Shown one piece after another: positions 27,705-36,146 of a stretch of DNA of 64,000 nucleotides. The notes under the pieces were generated by a model that was given only the letters and a program-made list of their open reading frames with translations, did not search any database and had not been told where the DNA came from. The DNA comes from Croceitalea dokdonensis DOKDO 023 (GTDB taxonomy: Bacteria > Bacteroidota > Bacteroidia > Flavobacteriales > Flavobacteriaceae), in contig NZ_LDJX01000002.1 in the NCBI RefSeq assembly GCF_001306415.1, forward strand, positions 1-64,000. The letters run 5' to 3'. Numbering within the stretch: the first letter of the stretch is position 1; every line of letters begins with the position of its first letter. A program made the position numbers and the translations under genes.

Positions 27705-28436
27705 CTACTTATTGCGTTCTGCCATAGCCAGCCTTACTTTAAAATAACTCTCCTTTAATTTCTCAAACAATTGCCCACGGACAGTCCTGTCCAACTCATC
27801 CTCTACTTCCATAAGCAGTGCCATGGCATCTACCCTACCATCTGTTTTCACTACGTTTTCCATAAGCAGCTCTCCTTGGGCCTTTAAAAGCAAGCTTTCT
27901 ACTTCTGCATCCGTTACCTGAATGTTCTTTCCTTCCAAATCCATCACTTCTTTAACAATGGCATTTACCTTTTTCTGAATTACCGTTTCCGTTAATACAG
28001 CTTCCTCCGCTAGAGTACTATCAAAAGTTTCCGGATTGGGGCTGGGCTCTTCTAAATTGTCGGTAGCGGCAACCACCTCTTCATTAAAATCCTGCTCGGT
28101 TATCACTTCCAAACTTTTAACAAGATCCAACGGTGGTCTTTCAAAAGGGATTCCAGATGGCGTCTTGGTTTTATCAACATCCGGAGCTGCTGCTGGTTTG
28201 CCCTTAACAACTACGGGTTGATTGGGTTCCACATTTACTGTCTCTTTTTGGAAAAACAGTGTAGACACCATAAAAACGAGAACGGCGGCAGCGGCAGCAG
28301 ACCACAAGAACCAAGCTTTATTTTCTTTCTTTTCCTCAGGTTCCAATTGTTCAGCAATCTTTTCCCAAGCCTTTGCGGAAGGGGCTATCCTTCTACCTTC
28401 CAGGGCCGTTTTAATATGTTTTTCAAACTTGTCCAT
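27705..28436 (-). CDS. Probable anti-sigma factor, single-pass membrane protein
   Basis: A 243-residue protein with a ~60-residue cytoplasmic N terminus (DKFEKHIKTALEGRRIAPSA, AWEKIAEQLEPEEKK), one membrane helix (AWFLWSAAAAAVLVFMVSTLFF) and a long periplasmic acidic region. Bacteroidota anti-sigma-like proteins show this layout, with a W-containing N-terminal segment. It starts 11 bases after the sigma gene. The classification rests on topology and position; no zinc-binding anti-sigma motif (HxxxCxxC) is present. Confidence 0.7.
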   Translation of the reverse strand: MDKFEKHIKTALEGRRIAPSAKAWEKIAEQLEPEEKKENKAWFLWSAAAAAVLVFMVSTLFFQKETVNVEPNQPVVVKGKPAAAPDVDKTKTPSGIPFERPPLDLVKSLEVITEQDFNEEVVAATDNLEEPSPNPETFDSTLAEEAVLTETVIQKKVNAIVKEVMDLEGKNIQVTDAEVESLLLKAQGELLMENVVKTDGRVDAMALLMEVEDELDRTVRGQLFEKLKESYFKVRLAMAERNK

Positions 28437-28447
28437 AACAAGATGTC

Positions 28448-29017
28448 TTAATTTGTCTTTTGTTTTGTGTTCACCAGCTGTAAGGTTTTTAATTGCTCTT
28501 GGAGCATTTTCCTTGCCTTGAACAATTGGGACTTGGACGTCCCTTCGGTAATGTTTAACATGTCCGCAATTTCATGATGCTTATATCCCTCTACCGCATA
28601 TAGCACAAACACCATCTTATAGCCTTCTGGAAGTCTATCAATCACGCCCTGTACCCTATCAACATCCACCTCGGTTTCCGTTTGCATTAGCGGTGACTGA
28701 TGGTTGTCCAAAACCTCATCGTCAAAAACAACAAATTGTTTTTTTCTTATGTAGGAAATACTTTCCCTGACCATGATTTTCCTGATCCATCCTTCTAAAC
28801 TTCCACGTTCTTCAAAACTGTGCAGATAGGTAAACACCTTTACAAAACCGTTGACCATAACGTCCTCCGCAAAATGTACATCTTTGATATATTGCCTGCA
28901 CACACTCAGCATTTTAGGCGCATACGTTTCATACAACAGCTGTTGCGCTTGCCGGTTATTAGCTTTTGCCTTCTTTAGCAGTTGCTTTTCATTTTTATAA
29001 AATGAAACTATTTTCAA
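28448..29017 (-). CDS. ECF RNA polymerase sigma factor
   Basis: A 189-residue sigma-70-family ECF factor. Region 2 (QQLLYETYAPKMLSVCRQYI, AEDVMVNGFVKVF) and region 4 (VIDRLPEGYKMVFVLYAVEG, HHEIADMLNITEGTSKSQL) are joined by a variable linker. Region 3 is absent, as expected for ECF factors. It is first in a likely three-gene unit with the anti-sigma candidate and the exported protein. No clear TAnnTTTG precedes it, which would fit autoregulation from its own promoter type. Confidence 0.92.
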   Translation of the reverse strand: MKIVSFYKNEKQLLKKAKANNRQAQQLLYETYAPKMLSVCRQYIKDVHFAEDVMVNGFVKVFTYLHSFEERGSLEGWIRKIMVRESISYIRKKQFVVFDDEVLDNHQSPLMQTETEVDVDRVQGVIDRLPEGYKMVFVLYAVEGYKHHEIADMLNITEGTSKSQLFKARKMLQEQLKTLQLVNTKQKTN

Positions 29018-29200
29018 CGGAGTTTTTTATTTGGTTTCTATAAGTAAAGACGCAAATCCATCCAAAAGGGTTGCCCAGCATCTACTATTTCTTCATAAAA
29101 TTGAAAAAATAATTTTAACTAATTGATTCCCATTTATTTAAAAAAAAGTAAAAATGGATGGTCTTGACCAAGCTTTTAAGGGCATGCCACGGAATAATGG

Positions 29201-30193
29201 TTATTTTTCCCGGTCTACCACATAATTCACCATAAGAATAAGGGAATCCTTATATGGGGAATCTGGATATTCCCCCAAGATGTCCAAGGCCTCATCTTTA
29301 AAAGAGAGCATTTTTTCCACAGCGTAATCCAGACCTTTGGCCTGTTTTACATACGCAATGACCTCTTTTACCCTTTTCTTATCGGTATTATGATTTTTTA
29401 TGGAATTGATCAACCAGCGCTTTTTCTCCTGGGGACTGTTGTTAAGTGCATAGATCAATGGGAGCGTCATCTTTTGTTCTTTGATATCGATACCTGTTGG
29501 TTTTCCGATACGCTGATTTCCGTAGTCAAAGAGGTCGTCCTTTATCTGAAAGGCCATTCCGCAGAGTTCCCCAAATTTTCTGAATTTCTCTACTTCCTCA
29601 GAATTTGGTTTTACCGAGGCGGCACCCATACTGCAGCAAGAAGCAATTAAACGTGCTGTTTTTTGGCGAATGATCTCATAATAAATTTCCTCTGTGATGT
29701 CCAACTTCCTGGCCTTCTCTATCTGCAGCAATTCTCCTTCGCTCATGGCCCTTACGGATTCTGAGATAATATGTAATAGGTCGTAATCCTTTTTATCCAA
29801 GGCTGTCAACAATCCTTTGGAGAACAAAAAATCCCCAACTAAAACGGCAATCTTATTCTTCCATAGGGCATTAACAGAGAAGAAACCCCGTCTTTTATAG
29901 CTATCGTCCACTACATCATCATGGACCAGACTTGCCGTATGAATCAATTCTATAATGGATGCTCCGGTGTAGGTGCGCTCATTTACCTCTCCGTTGTTAA
30001 GCAATTTTGCCGTTAAAAACACAAACATAGGCCGCATTTGCTTGCCTTTTCGGTTGACAATGTAGTACGTGATACGGTTAAAAAGTGCCACTTTGGAAGA
30101 CATGGACTCACGAAATTTTGCCTCAAAAAGCTCCATTTCCCTTTCTATAGGTTCCCGTATTTGTGCCGTTATTTTCAATAGACTTCGCTTCAT
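29201..30193 (-). CDS. Long-chain polyprenyl diphosphate synthase
   Basis: Trans-prenyltransferase of 330 residues. The first aspartate-rich motif lies in LVHDDVVDDSYKRRG and the second in FQIKDDLFDYGN; GKQMRPMFVFLTAKLL holds the IPP-binding region. Such enzymes (IspB/HepT-like) make the menaquinone side chain in Flavobacteriaceae; product length cannot be read from the sequence. An exact -7 element lies 14 bases upstream. About 180 bases without a gene separate it from the sigma factor. Confidence 0.92.
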   Translation of the reverse strand: MKRSLLKITAQIREPIEREMELFEAKFRESMSSKVALFNRITYYIVNRKGKQMRPMFVFLTAKLLNNGEVNERTYTGASIIELIHTASLVHDDVVDDSYKRRGFFSVNALWKNKIAVLVGDFLFSKGLLTALDKKDYDLLHIISESVRAMSEGELLQIEKARKLDITEEIYYEIIRQKTARLIASCCSMGAASVKPNSEEVEKFRKFGELCGMAFQIKDDLFDYGNQRIGKPTGIDIKEQKMTLPLIYALNNSPQEKKRWLINSIKNHNTDKKRVKEVIAYVKQAKGLDYAVEKMLSFKDEALDILGEYPDSPYKDSLILMVNYVVDREK

Positions 30194-30206
30194 TTTTTAA
30201 GCCTTT

Positions 30207-30214
30207 CAAAAGTA
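30207..30214 (-). promoter_or_regulatory. Promoter -7 element, polyprenyl synthase
   Basis: The minus strand reads TACTTTTG (TAnnTTTG) just upstream of the start codon at 30193. Confidence 0.5.
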
Positions 30215-30358
30215 GCTAAAAAGGGCTATTTAAAAGGGATACTTGGACAGTTTTAGGATAATTGGCCAAATACCCAGACCAAGGGTATAGGGCTACGTCC
30301 AATTTTAAAGGGTGGGCATTGGACACCAAGCAAGATGGTCTCCATCCAAAGGGTTGGT

Positions 30359-31399
30359 CTAAGCCTTATTGGCCAATTGCCCGCACGCCGCATCAATATC
30401 CTTTCCGCGGGAACGACGGACGGTTACCGTGATACCGTTGGATTCCAATACGTTTTTATACAAATCTATGGCATCACTGTCTGCTTGCTGAAACGCTCCG
30501 TCATCAATGGGGTTGTACTCTATGATATTCACCTTGGAGGGCGCAAAACGGCAAAATTTCACTAAGGCATCCACATCTTTTCTAGTGTCGTTGATACCCT
30601 GCCAGACCACATATTCATAGGTGATGCGATTTTTGGTCCTATCATACCAATACTGCAGTGCCTCCCTTAAATCCTGTAGCGGAAAATGGGCATTAAAGGG
30701 CATTATAGAAGTTCTAATATCATCTATAGCGGAGTGTAAGGACACCGCTAGGTTAAACTTTACGTTCCCATCTGCCATTTTCTTTATCATTTTTGGCACC
30801 CCGGAGGTTGAAACCGTAATGCGCTTGGCAGACATGCCCAAACCTTCCGGAGAAGTGATTTTTTCAATGGCCTTTAAAACATTGTTATAATTCATCAAAG
30901 GTTCTCCCATGCCCATAAAAACAATGTTGCTCAAGGGCCTATCAAAATATAGCCTACTTTCATTATCAATGGCGACCACCTGATCGTATATTTCATCGGG
31001 ATTTAAATTGCGCATCCGTTTTAACCTTGAGGTGGCACAGAATTTACAGTCCAAACTACACCCTACCTGGCTGGAGACACAGGCGGTAGTCCTGGTTGCC
31101 GTGGGTATCAATACGGATTCCACCACCAACCCATCATGCAAACGAACGGCGTTTTTAATAGTACCGTCCTTGCTACGTTGCATTTGGTCTACCTTTATAT
31201 GGTTAATGACAAAGTTGTCTTCCAGCATTCGCCGGACCTCTTTGGACAAATTGGTCATCCCTTCAAAAGAGTGTGCACTTTTTTGCCACAACCACTCATA
31301 TACCTGATTGCCCCGGAAGGCCTTTTCCCCTTTTTCCTCAAAAAAAGTTCTGAGCTGTTCTTTGGTAAAAGCCCTTATATCCCGTTTACTGACCCCCAT
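30359..31399 (-). CDS. rlmN: 23S rRNA A2503/tRNA A37 C2-methyltransferase
   Basis: Radical-SAM methyltransferase of 346 residues. The cluster motif CxxxCxxC is at Cys114/Cys118/Cys121 (VGCSLDCKFCATS); FMGMGEPLMNYNNV, the SAM-binding TVSTSG and a Cys near the C terminus (DIDAACGQLA) complete the family features. The start ATG lies only five bases past a perfect TACCTTTG element, so the mRNA may be leaderless. The queA terminator is directly upstream. Confidence 0.95.
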   Translation of the reverse strand: MGVSKRDIRAFTKEQLRTFFEEKGEKAFRGNQVYEWLWQKSAHSFEGMTNLSKEVRRMLEDNFVINHIKVDQMQRSKDGTIKNAVRLHDGLVVESVLIPTATRTTACVSSQVGCSLDCKFCATSRLKRMRNLNPDEIYDQVVAIDNESRLYFDRPLSNIVFMGMGEPLMNYNNVLKAIEKITSPEGLGMSAKRITVSTSGVPKMIKKMADGNVKFNLAVSLHSAIDDIRTSIMPFNAHFPLQDLREALQYWYDRTKNRITYEYVVWQGINDTRKDVDALVKFCRFAPSKVNIIEYNPIDDGAFQQADSDAIDLYKNVLESNGITVTVRRSRGKDIDAACGQLANKA

Positions 31400-31404
31400 A
31401 GTTA

Positions 31405-31412
31405 CAAAGGTA
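31405..31412 (-). promoter_or_regulatory. rlmN: rlmN promoter -7 element
   Basis: The minus strand reads TACCTTTG (TAnnTTTG), ending five bases before the rlmN ATG; the upstream promoter region overlaps the queA terminator. Confidence 0.6.
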
Positions 31413-31413
31413 A

Positions 31414-31448
31414 GGCATAAAAAAATCCCGATATAGCACCGGGATTTT
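31414..31448 (-). terminator. Terminator after queA
   Basis: A 9-bp stem aaaatcccg/cgggatttt (31422-31430 with 31440-31448), loop of 9 bases, followed on the minus strand by seven T. It lies 20 bases past the queA stop. Confidence 0.8.
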
Positions 31449-31468
31449 CTTTAATTCCAAGTTTTTTC

Positions 31469-32518
31469 CTACAAAATCAGCATTGCATCGCCATAAGAAT
31501 AAAAACGATATTGTTCTAGAATGGCTTGTTTGTAGGCTTTTTTCATTAAATCATGGCCCATGAACGCCGATATCATCATCAACAAGGTTGATTTTGGCAA
31601 GTGAAAGTTGGTGACCATGCAATTGGCAATACTAAAGTCATAAGGAGGGAAAATAAACTTGTTGGTCCACCCCTCAAACGTATTCAATTGATGGTCAGAG
31701 GATACTGCACTTTCCAAGCCACGCATTACCGTAGTCCCTACGGCACAAATGCGTTTTTTGTTCTTTTTGGCGTTATTGACAATTTCGGTTGCCTTCTCCT
31801 CAATGGTAAGCTCCTCACTATCCATTTTATGCTTGGATAGGTCTTCCACTTCCACCGGATTAAAGGTGCCAAGTCCAATATGGAGGGTTACCTCGGCAAA
31901 GTCAATCCCCTTGATCTCTAATCTTTTTAGGAGGTGTTTGGAAAAATGTAGACCCGCGGTTGGCGCCGCTACTGCACCTTCATGTTTGGCATAAATGGTC
32001 TGGTAGCGTTCCTCATCCTCTGGCATCACCTCCCTTTTTATGTATTTTGGAAGAGGGGTTTCTCCCAACTGACGTAATTTTCTGCGAAAGTCCGTATAAG
32101 AACCATCGTACAGAAATCTGAGCGTCCTACCTCTAGATGTAGTATTGTCTATAACTTCTGCCACTAAATCTTCATCATCCCCAAAATAGAGCTTGTTCCC
32201 TATTCTAATTTTTCTGGCAGGGTCTACCAAAACGTCCCAAAGACGTTGTTCCTCATTTAACTCCCGCAAAAGGAACACCTCTATACGGGCACCTGTTTTC
32301 TCTTTGTTTCCAAACAGACGTGCCGGAAAAACCTTGGTATTGTTGAGTACCATGACATCACCCTCATCAAAATAATTAATCAAATCCTTGAACATTTTAT
32401 GCTCAATCTTACCGGTTTCTCGGTGAATGACCATTAATTTGGATTCATCCCTATTTTCTGCAGGATACTCCGCTAACAACTCCTTTGGAAGCTCAAAATT
32501 AAAATTGGATAATTTCAT
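31469..32518 (-). CDS. queA: tRNA preQ1 ribosyltransferase-isomerase QueA
   Basis: Enzyme that adds the ribosyl part of SAM to preQ1 in tRNA, forming epoxyqueuosine. The family stretches [21 protein letters not shown] (start), [15 protein letters not shown] and [15 protein letters not shown] are present. 349 residues, normal length. It has its own -7 element (TATATTTG) upstream and a terminator downstream, so it is probably a single-gene unit. Confidence 0.95.
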   Translation of the reverse strand: MKLSNFNFELPKELLAEYPAENRDESKLMVIHRETGKIEHKMFKDLINYFDEGDVMVLNNTKVFPARLFGNKEKTGARIEVFLLRELNEEQRLWDVLVDPARKIRIGNKLYFGDDEDLVAEVIDNTTSRGRTLRFLYDGSYTDFRRKLRQLGETPLPKYIKREVMPEDEERYQTIYAKHEGAVAAPTAGLHFSKHLLKRLEIKGIDFAEVTLHIGLGTFNPVEVEDLSKHKMDSEELTIEEKATEIVNNAKKNKKRICAVGTTVMRGLESAVSSDHQLNTFEGWTNKFIFPPYDFSIANCMVTNFHLPKSTLLMMISAFMGHDLMKKAYKQAILEQYRFYSYGDAMLIL

Positions 32519-32549
32519 GAGGAAGTTTTTGGTTTTTTATCAAAGGTGG

Positions 32550-32557
32550 CAAATATA
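32550..32557 (-). promoter_or_regulatory. queA: queA promoter -7 element
   Basis: The minus strand reads TATATTTG (TAnnTTTG), 31 bases before the queA ATG. Confidence 0.55.
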
Positions 32558-32594
32558 CAATCTGGGGATAGGGGTTGTCAAGTAAAAGACCAAT

Positions 32595-33833
32595 TTAATT
32601 CTCCCCTTCGTGTTTAATGACCAAACCTACCTTTTTCAAATCCTCCCAAAAGTCAGGGTAGGATTTGGAGACCACCCCTGCATCGTTTATAGACAGATTG
32701 GTTTTTAAGCAAAGCGGGGCAAAGGCCATGGCCATTCTATGATCATTATAGGTATCAATAGTAGCTCCACCAATGACCTGACCGCCCTTTGCCAAGCTTA
32801 AGTTATCTGGTCCAATAGCTACGGAGGCACCTACCTTTTCCAGTTCGGTTTTCATGGCCGCTAAACGGTCTGTTTCTTTAATGGGCAAGGTATGAAGCCC
32901 CGTTAAATGACAGCCCAACCCTAGACCAAAGCAGGTTACCGCTATGGTCTGTGCAATATCCGGGGCATTGGCCAAATCTAGATTTAGCTGGTCCATTAGC
33001 TGATTTTGGACTTTTTTTAAGATGATGGCATGCGCGGCAAATTCCGTTGATACCCCAAAATTCTTATAAATTTCCACTAAGGCACTATCCCCTTGTAGCG
33101 AATCCTTTTTATAGGAAGTTAGCGTAATTGCACTCCCTTTTTCTGCCATCGCCACCAAACTATAAAAATAGCTTGCAGCACTCCAGTCAGATTCTACCAC
33201 GATAGTGGCGTCCACTGCGTTGGTTAAAGGTTGGATGTGAATGGTGTTCTCCTTAAAATTGGTTGCCACCCCAATTTGGTTCAGGAGGCCCAACGTCATT
33301 TCAATGTAAGGTACGGAGGTGATCTTACCCAGTAGTTTTATCGTCAGTCCATTTTCCAAACTTGGAGCAATGAGCATAAGCGATGAAATATACTGACTAC
33401 TAATGTTTGCGGGTAGCTCTACTTCTGAGGCCGTTAATTTTCTACCGCTGATTTTTAAGGGGGGAAATCCTTGGTTTTCCAGATAAGAAATATGGGCGCC
33501 CAAACTATTTAGAGCGTCTACCAAAATTTTTATGGGCCGTTCTTTCATTCTTGCGGAACCTGTTAACACCACTTCCTTCCCATCAGAAGCTGCAAAATAG
33601 GAGGTTAAAAAACGCATGGCGGTACCCGCATGGTGTATATCCACCTCTCCATTGGAAACCATCAATCCTTTCTTCATGACCTCCGCGTCATCAGAGTTGG
33701 AAAGGTTTTTAAGTTTGATGTTGGCAAATAGTGCCTGCAACAACAATAACCGGTTGGTCTCACTTTTAGAACCCGTTATAGCAATAACGGCAGAAATAAG
33801 GTTGGTTGTAGGCTTGGATAAATGGAGCTTCAA
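32595..33833 (-). CDS. aroA: EPSP synthase (3-phosphoshikimate 1-carboxyvinyltransferase)
   Basis: Shikimate-pathway enzyme joining shikimate-3-phosphate and PEP. Substrate loop ITGSKSETNRLLLLQ with Lys23 and Arg28; NAGTAMRF-equivalent HHAGTAMRFLTSYFA; C-terminal LPIKETDRLAAMKTELEKVG and TYNDHRMAMAFAP. 412 residues. The PEP-site motif reads HAGTAMR rather than NAGTAMR and the E. coli-type spacing is shortened, as often seen in Bacteroidota. It supplies chorismate to the operon at 40.9-45.1 kb but is not linked to it. Confidence 0.94.
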   Translation of the reverse strand: MKLHLSKPTTNLISAVIAITGSKSETNRLLLLQALFANIKLKNLSNSDDAEVMKKGLMVSNGEVDIHHAGTAMRFLTSYFAASDGKEVVLTGSARMKERPIKILVDALNSLGAHISYLENQGFPPLKISGRKLTASEVELPANISSQYISSLMLIAPSLENGLTIKLLGKITSVPYIEMTLGLLNQIGVATNFKENTIHIQPLTNAVDATIVVESDWSAASYFYSLVAMAEKGSAITLTSYKKDSLQGDSALVEIYKNFGVSTEFAAHAIILKKVQNQLMDQLNLDLANAPDIAQTIAVTCFGLGLGCHLTGLHTLPIKETDRLAAMKTELEKVGASVAIGPDNLSLAKGGQVIGGATIDTYNDHRMAMAFAPLCLKTNLSINDAGVVSKSYPDFWEDLKKVGLVIKHEGEN

Positions 33834-33864
33834 AATAACGGATTTAAGGTTGGTTAAAAGCCTT

Positions 33865-33872
33865 CAAAGATA
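33865..33872 (-). promoter_or_regulatory. aroA: aroA promoter -7 element
   Basis: The minus strand reads TATCTTTG (TAnnTTTG), 31 bases before the aroA ATG, in the short gap after the MazG-like gene. Confidence 0.5.
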
Positions 33873-33875
33873 ACC

Positions 33876-34202
33876 CTATTTTAATTTGTCATTGTTGTGA
33901 TGGCGGTCATGGTCCCGTTCCGTTTTAATGGCCAGTTTTTTATTGAACGACTCTTGTAAATCCACCCCAGTTTGGTTGGCGAGACAGAGCACCACAAACA
34001 ACACATCTGCCAGCTCCTCCCCAAGATCTTTGTCCTTGTCAGAAGGTTTTTCACTTTGCTCACCATATCTTCTGGCAACAATGCGGGCTACTTCGCCCAC
34101 CTCCTCGGTAAGCTGCGCCATGTTGGTGAGCTCGTTAAAATAGCGAACCCCATGTTCCTTTATCCAATCATCTACCGCCTGTTGTGCTTTGTGAATTCCC
34201 AT
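33876..34202 (-). CDS. MazG-like nucleotide pyrophosphohydrolase
   Basis: A 108-residue all-alpha NTP pyrophosphohydrolase. The metal-binding EExxE and ExxD motifs appear as LTEEVGEVARIVARRYGEQ and LGEELADVLFVVLCLA. Short MazG proteins hydrolyse noncanonical or excess nucleotides. The tail (TERDHDRHHNNDKLK) is His-rich. The start overlaps the end of the upstream DUF3857 gene by 35 bases; the overlap is real because both protein ends look normal. Confidence 0.9.
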   Translation of the reverse strand: MGIHKAQQAVDDWIKEHGVRYFNELTNMAQLTEEVGEVARIVARRYGEQSEKPSDKDKDLGEELADVLFVVLCLANQTGVDLQESFNKKLAIKTERDHDRHHNNDKLK

Positions 34203-36144
34203 TGGTGATTTTTGACAAAACTAAAGGTTCTGCCTCTTTGGTTATGATCTGTTTGTAAAATTCTTTTAAAAAATCATAATTTTCTGGATACACTATGGAT
34301 TGGTTTATTTCATAGTTTACCAAAATATTTAATTTGGAAGCTGTTACCTTTACCATATAGGTGAATGTACCCAAATCCCCGGGGATTTTCATCCTTAAAC
34401 CCTCCGGAACAGACTCCACTGTATAGCCTTCTGGCAGCGTATAATTCACCATAAAGCTATTTTTAAAAGGAAATCCAAAATCTACGGGATACTGTCTTTT
34501 TTCCGTTTTAAATGGATTTTCTTCCATGGTAAGGAATTCCAAAGGTTTTAGAAAAAGTTTACCATTCATCATCTCAGCCCCTTCTTCATCATAGAACTTA
34601 AACTCTTCCGTAACACCTCCCTTAAAATCTTTTAGTTTTTGGACGCTATGTTCGGAAATTTCAATATTACCGTATTTTACCTCAAGATCGGCGACGTATT
34701 CCTCTTCGTCCAAATTTTTAAATTCTTCCCTAAAATTCATGGCAAAATGGTTGGAGAGCCTAGCCTTTACCGTACCATCCGTAGTGCCATCATCATGTAC
34801 AATGGCATCGAGAACAAACATTTTAACCGCTTTTTTGGGTTGCTTAAGATCTACTATTCTCCATACCTTATCTGGATTGTTAATGAGGATACCCCTCCAA
34901 TTATAATCCCGTATAGGCAATATATTTACATCACTAAATTCATGGGTGGCATCCAGGAAATAATCCGTACCATCCAGTTTCACATAGGCAATAACATAGT
35001 TTAACCCATCTACCGTAGGAAAATAAGGAACCCTATTGTCCTTGGTACTTATAAGCACTGGGTTGGCGTTTAACCCGGCGTAACGCAACATGGCCACCAA
35101 TGAGAGGTTGATATCCGCGGCGTTTCCCTTTTTCTCTTTCCACGTTTTTTTTAGACCGTTAAAAAAGTACTTCCCATCCATTTCATTCCAAGTGAGCTGG
35201 TCCTTAACGTACTTAAAAATCCCGTCCATTTTATCTTTTTTGGATGGCAAACCACTGAGAACGGCGTCCAATTCGTCATCAAAAGCACGGGTCTTGTCCA
35301 ACTCGTTTTTGTAATCGTCCGTATTCCCGATGGTTTTGGCAACATCTGCCCAGCTTTGGGAGTAACTTCTAAAATAGCCTGGCAAGTCCACCGAAACAAG
35401 CTCAAAAAGGACGCCAGATCTATAATTATCAATATTGTCCACGTATTTTTCCTCCTTTAATGCCGGGACGTTGTTTAAGTGATAGGCCGTTTTAACTACG
35501 TCCATCCCAATCCTATGGTCAGTGGCGGTGCTCACCTTTGGATACACAAAAAATTCACCCTTGGGAGTTTTCTTAAAATTAAATCCTTTTGGAGTCCTAA
35601 TTTCCGCAACCAGTTGTTTTACAGGTATTTCATATTGAAAAACAAAGGAATCTATATTCCAGATAAAAGGTGAGTTAAGACGATATGTAATGTCCAGTAT
35701 ACTTCCTTCTTGGACGTTGGGCATGGTAAAGTTTACTTTATTGTAATAATAACTAGCCTCTGTTTTGAAAATATTCTCTTTGTCCAACTCGGTTTCAACG
35801 GCCTTACCATCTATTAAATTAAAGGTTAGGGCCTTTAGTTTACTTACGGTTTCCTCCGAGCTTCTGTTTTTATAAAGGGAAATTTCCTTTGTGGCATGCT
35901 CAAAACCGTCTTTGTTAAATATCTTTATTCTTTCGTGTACCTCGGTGACCAAACGGCTATTTCCCCCGTTGGTAATAAAATAAGAATTTACCTTCTTGTA
36001 GAGAATTACGGCATTGGCCTCGGTATCATTTATATATTCCGTAGCGTTTAAATCTTCCAAATTGATTTCTCCAAATTTAACTTCCTGTGCCCCTAAGGCC
36101 AATGAGCATACGCCCATTATGGTAATAAAAAAACGATGTAACAT
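34168..36144 (-). CDS. DUF3857 transglutaminase-like protein, catalytic residues lost
   Basis: A 658-residue exported protein (signal LHRFFITIMGVCSLALGAQE): DUF3857 N-terminal domain (~50-240), transglutaminase-like core (~300-400) and a beta-rich C-terminal DUF3858-like part. In the core the Cys site is Ala342 (KKGNAADINLS, versus YGDCKGLT in the neighbour) and the His site is Tyr (LNYVIAYV); only the Asp site (FLDATHEF) remains. It should therefore be non-enzymatic, perhaps a binding or scaffold partner of the intact paralogue that starts 2 bases upstream of it. Confidence 0.88.
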   Translation of the reverse strand: MLHRFFITIMGVCSLALGAQEVKFGEINLEDLNATEYINDTEANAVILYKKVNSYFITNGGNSRLVTEVHERIKIFNKDGFEHATKEISLYKNRSSEETVSKLKALTFNLIDGKAVETELDKENIFKTEASYYYNKVNFTMPNVQEGSILDITYRLNSPFIWNIDSFVFQYEIPVKQLVAEIRTPKGFNFKKTPKGEFFVYPKVSTATDHRIGMDVVKTAYHLNNVPALKEEKYVDNIDNYRSGVLFELVSVDLPGYFRSYSQSWADVAKTIGNTDDYKNELDKTRAFDDELDAVLSGLPSKKDKMDGIFKYVKDQLTWNEMDGKYFFNGLKKTWKEKKGNAADINLSLVAMLRYAGLNANPVLISTKDNRVPYFPTVDGLNYVIAYVKLDGTDYFLDATHEFSDVNILPIRDYNWRGILINNPDKVWRIVDLKQPKKAVKMFVLDAIVHDDGTTDGTVKARLSNHFAMNFREEFKNLDEEEYVADLEVKYGNIEISEHSVQKLKDFKGGVTEEFKFYDEEGAEMMNGKLFLKPLEFLTMEENPFKTEKRQYPVDFGFPFKNSFMVNYTLPEGYTVESVPEGLRMKIPGDLGTFTYMVKVTASKLNILVNYEINQSIVYPENYDFLKEFYKQIITKEAEPLVLSKITNGNSQSTTGGR

Positions 36145-36146
36145 AC

